From Azorinus chamasolen (Eukaryota; Mollusca; Bivalvia; Cardiida; Solecurtidae): DNA of 64,000 nucleotides. The stretch is from the NCBI GenBank assembly GCA_963576725.1, contig OY755242.1:22689315-22753314 (forward strand), given 5' to 3'. The notes beneath the pieces are model-generated. The model saw only the letters and a program-made list of their open reading frames with translations, had not been told where the DNA came from and made no database searches. Made by a program: the position numbers and the translations under genes. Shown in pieces: positions 23,220 to 38,200 of the stretch. The stretch's first letter is position 1. Each line of letters opens with the position of its first letter.

Positions 23220-26200
23220 GTATATTTCTAAAATGGTGTTTAAAGTTTAAACCCTTTACCTGATGAATATTCATAAAATACATGTAATGAAATCAGGAAT
23301 TTTAATAAACTGATTTATTTAACGGCATGGATGGACTCAGGATGTTTTGGCTATGGCAAAAACTGTAGAATCTGATCATCTATATAATTCCATAAGCAGA
23401 CAGAACAGACCCTGATTAGATGGCTCCTACAGGAACCTCTGATCTGGGTCTGCTTTGTTTGCAAAGGTAACAAAAAGCATCTCTGTGATGTAAAGGGTTT
23501 ACTCTTTGTACCTTAGTTGCTAATTTATAATTAACCCTTCGCTTGCTGAATTTTAAAACACATTTCTCCTTCTTTACCCATGCCCTGTTGTATAATTACA
23601 TATATCTTCACTGCGTACAAGTATTTCGCTGTGCAATCACTGCTGTGGAGTGCATTGGCTGCACAATCAACTTGTAAATAGTGCAGACCCTGATGAGACA
23701 GCTCCTGCAGGAGCTGTCTCATCTGGGTCTTCACTATTTACAGGTAGGTGTTTTGACGCGAATAGCAAGCGAAGGGTTAACTATGCAAAGTTTGGATTCA
23801 AATGAGACACCAAGTACCTTGAGTAGAAATCAAACGGTGTTTTAACCCTTTGCTCCATGAATATTCATGTGAGAAATAATGTATGTATGAATATAGATTA
23901 GCTTATTTTTTATAATGGTATATATCATGCAGTGTTGTATTGCACCTAGGTCTCAATATATGGGAGCCAATTTTAGGTAAGGGGCCACTTTCCGAATGTA
24001 AGTAAATAGACAAGTCTTAGTTTTTTAAGGGACACTGGAGTCTGGTCTTGTAAGGTGCACAGCTGTCCCCAATGCATTCCTAAGCACAACATTCAGATTG
24101 CATGTGACAAAAAGTTTTTTTTACCATGGCAGAAACTGTACAATCTGATCTGTATAATTCTATATGAAATAGACAAGACCTTTATCAAACAGCTCCTACA
24201 GGAGCTGTCTCATCTGGGTCTACTCTGTTTGCAAGGGCATTTAAAGGCAAATCTATGGAGCAAAGGAATAATGTGGTATGACAACAACATTTTCTTACCA
24301 ATGTATTTTTCTCTCTAAAGTTATGATGATTGAAATAACTCTTATCTTAACCCTGGTCTGTTTCAATCTTTGCTAAGCCGTTACTCCATAAATATGCCTT
24401 CCTACGCCTATAGGAGCCATCGGATCATGGTATGCTCAGTTTGCTTATGAAATAATATGGACATGATTCTGCAGTTTCTACCATGACAAATATTCTCGTG
24501 TTCATGTGCCATTATAAGAATTAATCTTATTAATATTCATGCCATTCATGGTGTCATTATTTTCTAATATGAATATTCATGGAGTAAAGAGTTAAACAGC
24601 TTGGTTCTAATGGGACATCAAGTTAGTCTGTGTCTTGTGTGGATCAAGGCTGAATGCAAATCAGCTCAGCAGGATAAATATTAACCCTTTCCCTGTTCTG
24701 TATTTATTCAAAATTTCAATACCTACTGAATATTTATGGACAAAATAGTTATAATGAAAAATAGAAGGTGAAACAATGTAGCAATTTTAGAAAGTAAAGA
24801 CACAGATCTATCAAATTCTATAAGCAAACAGAGCAGACCCTGATCAGACGGCTCCTTTAGGAGCCTTCTGATCTGGGTCTACTCTGTTTGCAAATGCGTG
24901 AAAACACGTTTCTATGAGGGAAAGGGTTAAAGAAGTTGATATTAAAACATGACATTGCAATATTTAGTTTTGGTGTTAGAGTGTTATCATTTTTACGCGG
25001 ATTAATTTTTAACCCTAGATTTGAACACTGCTAGTATGTTATATTGAGGAAACTTTTCAGCTGGCTTGCGATAGGTCGGTGGTTCTACCTGGATGTTCTT
25101 CTGTGCACGAAACAATGCAATTTGTTCAATGCACAGAAGAACCTCTTGGGTCTTCCTCCACCTGTAATTAGCTTGACGTCATGATATGACTGAAATACTC
25201 TTAAAACAACATAAACCTGATAAAAACCAAACCAAATATGTTATATTGACCCTTCCCTGTTGAATATTCACGTCAGAAATAATGACATCTTGAATATCTA
25301 TTAGCTGAATTTTTATAATGGCATCTGTACACAGGATGTTTTGGTATTGGTAGAAACTGTAGTGTCAGGTCTATTATAATTTCATAAGCAAACAGCAGAC
25401 CCTGATCAGATGACTCCTGCAGAAGCCGCCTGGTCTTGGTCTACTGTGTTTGCAAAGGAGTGAAAAGGTGTTTATATGAAGGAAAATGTTGATAAATAAA
25501 ATTTTGCGTGTTCTTGACCTTTTGAGTTCTGTATGTTGAAAGTGGATGGGCCCATCAGTGTTTAACTAAAGAGTTAATCAGTATGAAATACCTAAATTTG
25601 CTGGAGGAGTCTGATTGCTCAAGAGTACTAACCCTGATCAAAAGATTCCTCTATGAGCCGTCTGATCAGGGTCTACACTCTTTACAAATACCAGTTCACC
25701 TATTCCCTGCATGCTAGGAATTTTTCTCTTTTCCATTCACCAGTTGGACAGTAAATTAAACCCCCTCTAAACTGGACGTTAAATTTAGTATGAATATTAA
25801 TCTTGGTGGCAGCTTAATGCAGGGTGAAAGTCATGCAGAAAGCTCCTAGAGGAGCTTTCTGCATGACTCACCCTGTATTAGGCAGCCACCTGCCTAAAAG
25901 TATCTAAATTCTTCTCTTATAGAATTTCGGTTTAGAGGGGTTTTACTGTATATTAACTAAAACATGCTTAGTCACTCTGAATTGATCTTATTCTATTTTT
26001 TATTACACAGGATGTGGATGATGTTATGATACGAAGTGGACTGTGTTCAGTCGTTCGACACATTGTGAAGTTCAGCAGTTTGCAGCCAAATCACAAGGAA
26101 GATGATTTTTTGGATTTGTTGGTGAGTAATATTGTTTGTATTTCTTTCCATGATCACAGCTCCAGATAAGAGACCTTTTGTAATATCTAGATATCTTTTG

Positions 26201-29200
26201 GTCTTGATGGTATTCATTAGAATCATATTGGACAAGCACTTCTAATAAGTACCGGTACCTACAAACAAGAGTTAGGCAGAGAAATATAGGAGTATATATA
26301 CATGTATATAGATTTCCTAAATAAGCCTCTTTAATTCTTTACTCCATGAATTTTCATTAAAGAAATAATGACATCATGAATTATTAATTAACTGACTTTT
26401 TATAATGACATGAAATCAGGATTATTTGGCCAAGACAGAAATTGTAGAACCAGTTGTATATTATATCATAAGCAAACAGAGCAGATCCTGATCAGATGGC
26501 TCCTATAGGAGCCATCTGATCTGGGTCTACTCTGTTTGCAAAGGCATAGAAATTCATAATTATGGAGTAAAGGGTTATAATATGTAGTTCTGAATTTAGA
26601 ATACATACTGCTTTTAGAGTTTCGGATCTCGGCAGTCTTATGTTCAAAGACATCATTATTTAACCCCTTCCCTGTTGAATATTCATGTAAAAAATATTGA
26701 CATCATGAATATTGTTTAGCTAAAGTTTTATAATGGAATATGTACACAGGATTTTTTGGTATAATCCCCCCGTATTGGTAGAAACTATTGAGTCAATCTT
26801 TTATAGTTTGATAAGCAAACAGAGCAGACCCGGATGTACTCTGTTTTGCAAAGGCATGAAAAGTTGCTCATATGAGGTAAAGGTTAACCCTTCGCTTGCT
26901 ATTCACGTCAATATACCTACCTGTAAATAGTGAAGACCCAGATGAGACAGCTCCTGCAGGAGCTGTCTCATCAGGGTCTGCACTATTTACAAGTTGATTG
27001 TGCAACCAGTGCACTCCACAGCAGTGATTGCACAGCGAAATACTTGTACACAGTGTAATTATACAACAGGGCATGGGTAAAGAAGGAGAAACGTATTTTA
27101 AAATTCAGCAAGAGAAGGGTTGAATTGTCTTTACATGGATCTGTTTATTGCACGTGAACAAAAAGCATTGCACAAAATACTGAGCTTTGGTCTTCAAAAT
27201 TGTTTCTATACAGGCAATAAATAGTTAAGATATGGCATAGAAATTAACCCTTTACTTGACTGATACTCCAGACATTATGAACTTACCTTGTATCGTTATA
27301 CTGAACAAGCGAATACATTACTATAACAGTGAACAATTGGATCTAAGATATTCTATAATCAAACATAGTGGACCCTGATCAGATGGCTCCCATAGAAGCC
27401 ATCTGAACTTGTTTTATCTGTTTTGAAAGCATCAAAAGATGTATATCTGATTAAGGGTTACCAGTAAGTTGCATCTGACTGAAATGTAAAATCTTTACAA
27501 AACAGCTGAGTCTGTAAAAATTATTTTTTAATTTGTGAAAATAATGTTAAAGATATGACTCTTGATTAAAGTTTTTTTTATTGTTTTTTCAGGGGTTTAG
27601 AGGTGGAAGCTTGAAGGCTTGCTCAGAGGTAAGTCTCCCATCATATTGCTGTACATTTATTTTATATGTTCATCTTTAGATGGGATATATCACCCTTGGC
27701 AGTGTGCAGGTGGCACTCTGGAAAGTTGTTTGGTCTCTTACTTGAGAAGCTTTAACTTATCTTCACCAAACTGGTCATAATATCTCAATTAACCCTTTCC
27801 CTTATATAAATGCTTTTTTACGTCTTATCAGACAGAGAGGAACCAGATTGGATGACTCTTTTATGAGCCATCTAATCAGGGTATGCTCAGTTTGATTATG
27901 AAATTGTAATAAATCTGACTACAGTTTCTAGCAATACCAAACATTACTGGTACCGGTAATTCTATAAGCAAACATAGCAGATGACTCTTATAACTGCCAT
28001 CTGATCTGGGTGTTCTCTGTTTACATTTGTTCAAAGGCATATCTACGAGGCGAAGGGTTAACCCATTACTCCATGAATATTCATGATATAAATGAATATT
28101 AATTAGATAAATTTTTGCCAAAGTAGAAACTATTGAATCAGATCTATATGATTCCATAAAGCAAACCGAGCAGACCCTGATTGAATAGCTCCTAAAGGAG
28201 CCATCTGATCTGGATTTTCTCTGCAAAGGTGTAGCCTGTGTCACTAAGTCATTCTGTAATCCCATACCTGACGAATACTCATGCAAAATATTATGACAGT
28301 ATTATTTAGCTGAATATTATAACAGCACTATGAATAAGAGAAATTTGACAATGGAACAAAGTGAAGTGTTAGATCTATATTATTTCATAGGCAAACAGCC
28401 AACCTAATCATACGGCTCCTATAGATACATTTATGTATATGTATGTTATTGAATTTTCAGGTGTCTGGCTGGACGAAGCTGTGCGAGATAGAACTGCCGA
28501 GCAGCATATCAACTTTAATACAGATATTCAGGTTGTTTTGCTTAGTAGTGGTGAATTTGTGATAAAACCCATGAAAACAGTTTGGATCCATATGAGGTGC
28601 AGAGCAATACAGCACCACATCAAGATTCACACTTATTGGCATTCAAATCATGTTTCTTGCAAAGAATAATATATACATGTAATAGAAATATCTATATTTA
28701 GAATTGAAGCAGATGTCAATTTCTTACAGACAACAATTACCACTAGCATTATAACACACAGCTACAGATAAGGATGCCTACCCAATTACTAAAATCATCG
28801 TTTCTCCACCAAACCCTATACTGTGATCACTCTTTAGAATCGTCTCTTCGAGATGATTCTAAAGAGTGGTCACAGTATAGGGTTTGGTGGAGAATTAAAG
28901 GAGCTATTCTTGAAATTTTTTAAACTTATGCATCATACCAGGAGCTCTGATAACAGTTTAGCATTTAGGTTTCCCGTCTGGGTCATCTATCCATCCATTT
29001 GTTTGTCTGTCACTCTGTCCATTTGTCAGACAGTTTATCACAATTTGTCATCACACTTTCACTTCTGTTGTTGTTTATGTTACAAGCAAGATTCTCTACT
29101 GTCAGTCATGGCCCTAAAATTCCTTTGTTTCATATTTTGATACAAGAGTTGAATTCATTACTAATATAAAGAGTCTTTTGCATGTTGATCATAAAATAAA

Positions 29201-32200
29201 GGGTTAAAAAATAATTGTTAAATGCTTTAACTCTTTCCCATATATAAATGCATTTTTACGCATTTACAAACAGAGAAGACCCAGATCAGATGGGTTCTAC
29301 AGGAGCTGTCTGATCAAGGTCTGCTCTGTTTGCTAATTGAATTTGATAGATCGGTTTCTGTAGTTTCTAAAATGGCTACGATGTTCCACCTTTCATATTT
29401 CATTATAACTATTTTGTCCATGAATCTACAGTGTTGAAATTTGAAATAAACATAGAACAGAGAAAGGGTTAACAAACTTTGTAATGTTATTGGTATTATT
29501 TTCTATGTTCAGGTTGCAGCGTAACATCCTTGACCTACAACTGCCTGTTGACATCATGAAGCTGGAACTTCATCTTGAGAAGCCACCTTTATTGCACAAT
29601 GATGATAAAAAGAAGAGAGAACTATTGAAACAAGTACAGAAGGATGTGAAATCTTTGAAATCTGAGACTAGTCACGAGAATGGTTCCATTGATCGCTTTT
29701 TTGAATTTCGAAAAATTAGAATGACTCATGGCGATGCATACTACAGAGTGATCTCCAAACATGAGAAAGAGGCTAAAAAATTCCTCAACAAAGGGGATGA
29801 CTCAGTTTGCAAATTTGGTTGTACAGAAGACAGGCTTGTCCGCTGGTGTGCCAAGTGTAATGACAGAGAACGTTTGAGACAGAAACAAAAGCGGCTTGAG
29901 CAGAATCAGTCAAGGACTGCAGAAAGCAATCATGTGAATGGGGTGACTGATAATAATACAGAGGTTACAGTTAACAGTATGAAGGAAAATGGTGATAGTA
30001 AGACGGATATAAAGTCAATGGATGAACTTGCAGACTATGTGAAAAGTTTGACTCTGAATGACATCTCACATGAACATATGTATGCAGAAGGTGTTTCGTT
30101 CACTGTAGCTGACATTATGCTGTACACTTACATGTATTTCTTGTTTGTAAGTAGTTGTTTTAAAATTGGCTTTTGATATTAACTTAAATAGATAACATGC
30201 TTTGAATTTGCATGCAGTCTGAGCCTGAGATTAATGGTGTTTGAACATTTATAACTCTCTATCTAGTGAACATTTACGTGTGAAGTAGTCACTTCATGGT
30301 TATTGCTGTGATAGAGTGAGACCGGGGTGAACAAACGTTTGTCACTGTCCCAGAAAGCATGTGAAATTTTGAGAAAATCATTGTTAGAATGATACTAGTG
30401 CAAAAGTTACTATCATAAGATTACTTTAATTTCGTAGTAGAATATATTGGTTTTCAATAGCCGAAAGAATTACGCAATTATCATTTAAACTGTAAGAGTT
30501 ACAGTCATATTTGTACTTGTGGTACACGGATGTCCATTCTGCCAATTGGAATCCTTGTTATATAGTATATAAACTCCAATGAAGCAGTACTGACCCCTAC
30601 GATTATTCCTAGTGAATAAGTCTGAACCTTTACTCCATAGATATTCCTTTTAATGCCTTTGCAAACAGATTAGACCCAGATCAGTTGTAGGGGCCATCTT
30701 AACAGTGTCTGCTCTATTTGCTCATGGAATTCTACAGATCTCGAGTGTTTTTCATGACCAAAATATTTCTTGTATATGTGCCAACGATAGAAATGAAGCC
30801 AATTGATGTTCATAATTTATCATATTTCTTACATATATATAAATGGAGTAGAGGGGTTATAAAAAAGAAACATGAACGTGAGATTGTATTTTCATATAAA
30901 ATATGGAACAAGGCAGACTTATCTATATGTAATACTATTTTTTTATTTTAAGGAATCAATGGAATTCAGATGCCAACCACTTCTTCAAAAACTGCCATTT
31001 GTGCATAAATGGCTAAAACACATTGTTACATTACCCAGAGTGCACCAGACTTCAGTGTCATGTGGTTTCAAGATGGCTGCAATGGAACAGTGCCTGACTC
31101 TTGTGACTCTTGACAGAGGCCATGGTTTGGATTTGAAGTTCAGTATTCCAGAAGAGTCTTTAGATATTGAAGAGGACAGCAATGAGATAAGGTGGGTAAG
31201 ACATTAGAGAACTGAAAAGAGATTAGTTAAAGAGAGATACAGTATAACGGCGTTATTTCGACTCTCGTTTTTCCGAGATACCCTCTTATTCCGAGGGAAT
31301 GTTGAGGTCCCGGCTCAAATTCTATCAAATCTAATTGAAAATACCTGCATTAATCCGGATAGCGATAATCCGAAAATTCGAGCATGTGTGCTGGTCCCAC
31401 GGATCATTCTGGTTCCTTTTATTGATTGTTTAATTCGAGATAGGTGTTTTCCCACCTCCGAGGTAATTATTCACACCTTCTCGATACGTTGTCGTGACCT
31501 TTTGAAAGATCCGTCTATGGGACATTAGATCTTCCAAATGTGTGAATAACATATTCATTGAATGCAGACTTTACTTTGGTGTAAATAATGATGAGAATTT
31601 AGTAGACTGAAGTCTTAATAAACAAAGAGTCACAATCATAATTTGCATACGTTCGCAAACGTGTTGTGATTTTTCGGTACCGCTGAAAGGGTGCCATATA
31701 ACGTCTTTCTGCTTTAAATTTAGAAATAGTGCAGTGCTTTTCGTGTAGTGCTTTGAAATTCGCAATATTTTTGTTAATTTTAGACAGTCTCGTTCATGCA
31801 GACTCTTGCTACGAGAGATGAACGAGAATAACTATGTCCGACGAAAAAAGCCGAGTGTTCCGATTATTAATTAATTTGGTGACTCGCCCTGATTTTCCTT
31901 ACTACGAAACAGCACGGGAACGAAACGAAAATGTTTGTTTGTGCATCAACTCAGCACCGACAACTAAATTAATGTCGACAAATGGAAAATATGCAAAATA
32001 AAAAGGATATGCCTAAATGGTTTGAAACAAGTTTTGAGTTTATTGTGAAGGGTCCGTTGAACGGACCCATACAAATTATACTGTTCAAAACTTCGGTCGC
32101 CGATGTAAATGGTGTTTTCTATTATCACTTATATAAGGAAAGAATCGATGAATTATAAACGCATTGAAGTTTATGATAATGTTAAAAACTTTACTGTGAA

Positions 32201-35200
32201 GATATATGCTTCCTCTTGTCGTCAAACAATGCTCATGGAAATGACACAAAATGCTAGAGATCGGTTATTTCGAGCATTGCGATAATTCAAGGTTTTTGCT
32301 GATTCCCGACGGTGCTCGAAATATCGCCAATATACTGTATTAAGATAATATGAAATAGGCACAGCCTATATAAGCGAGCACAGCTGCCAAACGCATTCAA
32401 CTAAATAAAGTGAAAGCATAACACCAAATATATGATGAATTTGATGATTTATACACCAGATACTGATGAAATTAGTAACAGCAATTATAACTCTCTAAAA
32501 GTAACGGAACAATAAACGAATACAGTACACCTTGATAAAAGTTGAAAGCACAACTTCAAATAACAAACTTAAACCATCAATCCCTTACTTTTCTTTAATA
32601 CATATCCAAGTCGTAAAGTGGTTGATATATCTACTTTTGGTCCAAGACTGTGACATCTTATTGGCTGATGTTGTGTGTTTCAGACTTATATAAGTGACTG
32701 TCCTGCTGCAATTTATTTAATGTATGTTTAATTGGTTAGCGACGATCATGTCACCCACCATACTATGTTGATTTAAAAAAAGGCTTTAACTGAACTTTGA
32801 AATAGTTGTGTATTGGTTAGCGATGTTCATGTCACCCACCATACTTCATTCAATTTCTTATAAACAAAATACTACAGTTAGTAATAAAATGTATATATAT
32901 TAGCAATATAAATATATGTTAAATATTGTAATATAATGCGAAATAGTTGTGTATCATGGATAGCGACGATCAAGTCATCCGCCAATTTTTTACAAGTTGA
33001 ATGTTGTAATATATCTGTGAAATAGAACTTTGTGTATTGGTTAGCGACGTTCGTGTCACACACCAATTTTTACAAGTAAAATAAGAAACTCATAATGCTG
33101 CGATGTGATGTTTAAATTATTGACAAATCACAAGACAGTATATTAGTGATATTAACCCTTTCCTCCATTGCCAGAAGGGCATTACATGTATAATGTAATA
33201 CTGCTTAAAGCAAGCTGAAATTAAGGTTTGGTAATGCTTGAAGCAAGATGACAAGAAACCAGAAAGCCCAAGGAGCTTTCTGCGTTACTTTCATCATGAT
33301 TTAAGCTGCCATCAGATCTGTATTCGCCATCATCAGTAAATATTAATTGTAAAAAATATAGTAAAGGTGTCATATGGTGTTAAATATGCAGAGGAAGGGT
33401 TAAAATGGCAAGACAAGCTTTGTGTTAGTTGTGGTATATTTGCATGTACACCAGGTACATTTAGGTGCATTGAGATAGAAACATGCAGAAAACAGAAGAT
33501 ATTGATAGAGCTGTTGTGTTAGTAACTTAATGTCAATTGATGCTAATGATGGTGATGATAGACTTTAAACTTACTGAATATTGGAATTGGCTTGAATGAA
33601 ATTTGCTGTGCTTGTTTTTGAATATTGTCTAATTCTGAAGTGATGCTGGTGGTATATGCTCCCAACCTTTAAAGCTGTGATGTCTGTGTTAAATGATGTT
33701 GCTAAGCCTTCAAGTTGTTCAATTATGTTAAATTAACGTTCTGTGTAGAATGATTGTAGATTCTAATTAGAGAATATTTCTTCAAGGCTTTAGATCTATG
33801 TCTGGGATGTTAGATGTGGTTGTGTGTGAGACAGACAGACAGAATGATTTTTGTAAACCAGTAGGCCTATTTAAAGAAGTCAGACAGACAGGCTGATTTA
33901 TGCAAAACAGTATTTAAAGAAGGACAGAAAGACTACAGTACGAAATTTAAACTCTGACAGACAGACCTGCAGACAGACAGACTACTCTATTCGGAAAGAA
34001 CAAGTCAGATTTCACCAAGATTTAAGCGATTTTGGTTCAAAATGTAAACAATTCTACGTTGCCGTAGACCTAGTTCTTTATAAAAATCTCAGTGATATAC
34101 ATTCGCTTGCATGTTTCACTCGCATATTTATTTAAGCAATCGGCATGTGTTAAAGTAGGTCGAATTTACGAAAACCGCTTACACCGTCGAAAACACCCTA
34201 CGCCGGGATAAATATCTAGATGTAGATTTAATTCAAATAATGTGATGTTTTGTTTTGACAACTGATTCAAATGAAAGAAAATTTAATAATCAGTGTCTAA
34301 ATTACTCACATACAAAGTTATTGACAGTAGGAACCGGAAGAGTAACACAGCTGAGCCTTGTATGTAAACAAAATGCACTGCAGACGATAAATCATGTGAC
34401 CACAACTACGTCACTTACAAGTTGTGGATAATACGTCATCAGATTTGACACACATACACTCGGCCTTTTTCCGCTAACTGGATCTGGGACGGAGATGTTA
34501 GCCGAACGGAAAACATTAATTTTCTGGCAAATAAACAGCGATTCAAATAGTTAAATCTAATCTATACCGAAACGAAATGCAATTTTCAATTTAGTAAGTT
34601 TTAGAAGATCGATTTTCTTCGTAGACTAACGTTGTTGCGATTTGTGTGGACTGTCGGGTATTCAATCGTAACTACTCGTCGTATTCCGTCAGAGATTAGA
34701 ATATAGGAATCACTCGGAACACCCGGGTTATTTCCCTCCATGGGCCAAACCGGAAGTGAACATCAGCAGATCCGATTCCAGGTTAACAATGTACAGCCTA
34801 TAGAACCAAAATTATATCCTACGCGTTACCATAGAGCTCACTTCGTTCGCAAGAATGGCCTTCGGCCAATCTTGCGAGCTGTGCTCGCTATAAAGTAAAT
34901 CTCTCTAAAGAGGCCATTCAATTGAATTCTTAAGGACACATGATAGCTTTCTACAGTAAGAAAGCTTAACTCATTTTGTTATAATTGACACCTTAGGGCT
35001 GTTCCATTTAAATGTGTAAGGGGGGGGGGGGGTGTAGAAAGCTATACATGAATGGGTTTCGCTGCAAAAATGGTACTAATTGGTTTGTGCATTAGTAAAA
35101 AAACTTCTATGAGTGGGTGGCCGAATTTGAAAGTGCCTTCCTGCACCCCCATACACATTTTTATGGAACAGCCCTTAGTCAAAGTCACTTTTTGAAACCA

Positions 35201-38200
35201 TTGTGAAAAATAGAACATTGCTTCTAAGAAGCAAATGCTCTATTTATCACAATGGTTTCAGAACAACACAACTCTAAATATTGTTTCCTTTTTTCTAGTA
35301 AATGCTCTTTTTTCAGTAGAATTATTCAAAGAAGTTGGGTCTAAAAATAGCCTATGAAGGAATGGGTTAATACAAGAGAATTATGGCACAGAAAGCTCTA
35401 TGAGACTGCATAGACTGCATTCTACTGGCATTTACCTGTTACTTCATATATAATCATACATGTATTTACACTTTTGCAAACAGAGTACACCCAGGTCAAA
35501 CAGCTCCTGTAGCCATGGAAAAAAATGTTTCTTTGGCTATAATAAAATTTCACTTAATATTTGTGAAGTCATAAATTCTTTTTATCATGTGAATAATCAT
35601 GAAGTAAAATGTTAAGCAGGTACCTGCTGTTTAAATAACAAATTTATTCATGAATAGGTCGCTGTGAAGAGGTATACTGTATGTTAGTGATCTGTGATGA
35701 GCACATTTAAGATGTAAATGGGAAATTGAATGTACAGTAAAACCTCTCTATAACGACCACTAAATTACATTAAGTATTTTGTGTTAAAGTCAGGTGGCTG
35801 CTTAAAGCAAGGTGGAAGTAAAACAGAACGCTCCTATAGGAGCGTTCTGTTTTACTTTCACCTTACTTTAAGCAGCCACCTGCCCTAAATACCAACTAAT
35901 CAACACAATTTAATGGCTGTTATAGAGAGGTTTTGCTGTACCTTGGGACACTCAATCTTCCTTCTCCACCAGTTTATTAACCTTTTATTTCATGTGCTTT
36001 ATTGTGCCTTTGCAAACAGAGCAGACACAGATCAGATGGCTCCTGTAGGAACTATCTGATCAGGGTCTGCTCTATTTGCCAATGAAATTATGATAAAGCT
36101 GACCCAACAGTTTCTACCAATACCAAAAAGTCAATATTTGTGAATTCATAAATTCTTTTTGTCATGTTAATGATATTTTTTTCTTTATTTCAACTCATTT
36201 GGCATAGTAGTACTTTGTCAATAATTTGGCTTTATTGGTATTACCAGTACTAAATTCATAAAGCCAACTCCAACATGGATCTGTTATTTGTTGTCTGCTG
36301 CTATTCTAAGAGTTGACTCTTTCCTCCATAATTCTTTTTTATCATATTTATGATATTTTTCTTTATTTCAACTCATTTGGCAAACTTTGTCAATAACTTT
36401 GCTTTAATTTTATTACCAGTACTAAATTCATTAAGCCAGCTCCAACATGGATCTATTATAACAAGTAATTGTTGTCTGCAAAATTTGTTGTCTGCTGCAA
36501 CTCTAAGAGTTAACCCTTTCCTCCATAAATATGCCTTTCTACGCCTCTGTAAAAGTCATCTGTTGAAACCATTGTGATAAATAGAGCATTTGCTCCTATA
36601 GGAGCAAATGCTCTATTTGTCACAATGGTTTCAAACTACAAAATTCTAAAAGCTTCCTTTTCTCTAGTAAATGCTCCTTTTGGGTAGATTTATTCAAAGA
36701 GACTGGATCTAAAAATAGCCTATGGAGGAATGGGTTTTAATTTACCTCAATTACTAGTAAAAAATACAGTCCGAGTGCCATAGGTTATCACAAATTTGCT
36801 GCTGACAGATAGTACACATGTACTTTGAAGGTGGACCGTTTTCAAATCCTCTTGCACTACATTCATTTGAGACTGTTTATTCTGATAGTGTGACTTTTGA
36901 AAGAAAGAATATGAAATAGTTGACGCTGTAGAATAGCAGGGTTGTATAGTAGCCATTTGATCTGGAACCATACTGTTTGCAAAACTGATTGAAAATGATA
37001 TTTTCTCCGTTTTACTTTTGCAGTCGCAGATATAAGGGAAAAGTAAGACCACTCAAAAGTGAAATATCCAGAGTTCTTACAAAAGTACAAGTAAGTAAAT
37101 GAATATTCATGTTTACAAGTAATAATGACATTACTATGAAACTGGGTAGAAACTGTAGAACCATATCGATGATTACATCAGCAAATGGAGTAGAACCTGA
37201 TCATAAGGCTCCTGCAGGAGCCGTCTGATCTGGCTCTACTCTAGGAGCCGTCTGATCTGGCTCTACTCTAGGAGCTGTCTGATCTGGCTCTACTCTAGGA
37301 GCTGTCTGATCTGGCTCTACTCTAGGAGCTGTCTGATCTAGCTCTACTCTAGGAGCCGTCTGATCTGGCTCTACTCTAGGAGCTGTCTGATCTAGCTCTA
37401 CTCTAGGAGCTGTCTGATCTGGCTCTACTCTAGGAACTGTCTGATCTAGCTCTACTCTAGGAGCTGTCTGATCTAGCTCTACTCTAGGAACTGTCTGATC
37501 TAGCTCTACTCTAGGAGCTGTGTGATCTGGCTCTACTCTAGGAACTCTGATCTAGCTCTACTCTAGGAGCTGTCTGATCTGGCTCTACTCTAGGAGCTGT
37601 CTGATCTGGCTCTACTCTAGGAGCTGTCTGATCTGGCTCTACTCTAGGAGCTGTCTGATCTGGCTCTACTCTAGGAACTGTCTGATATAGATCTACTCTA
37701 GGAGCCGTCTGATCTGGCTCTACTCTAGGAGCTGTCTGATCTGGCTCTGCTCTAGGAACTGTCTGATCTAGCTCTACTCTAGGAGCCGTCTGATCTGGCT
37801 CTACTCTAGGAGCTGTCTGATCTGGCTCTACTCTAGGAGCTGTCTGATCTGGCTCTACTCTAGGAACTGTCTGATCTAGCTCTACTCTAGGAGCTGTCTG
37901 ATCTGGCTCTACTCTAGGAGCTGTCTGATCTGGCTCTACTCTAGGAGCTGTCTGATCTAGCTCTACTCTAGGAACTGTCTGATCTAGCTCTACTCTAGGA
38001 GCCGTCTGATCTGGCTCTACTCTAGGAGCTGTCTGATCTGGCTCTACTCTAGGAACTGTCTGATCTAGCTCTATTCTAGGAGCCGTCTGATCTGGCTCTA
38101 CTCTAGGAGCTGTCTGATCTAGCTCTACTCTAGGAGCCTTCTGATCCGGCTCTACTCTGTTTGCAAAGGCATCTATGAAAGAAAGGATTGAATCATTTGG

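Noticed and set aside
31191..31196. Alternative GSTCD exon 6 donor at GTAAGA
   Set aside because: It would end in phase 0 and put exon 7 into a frame that stops after three codons; the GTGGGT donor keeps the frame.
37196..38160. CRISPR-like array
   Set aside because: The units are directly adjacent with no spacers, and the genome is eukaryotic.
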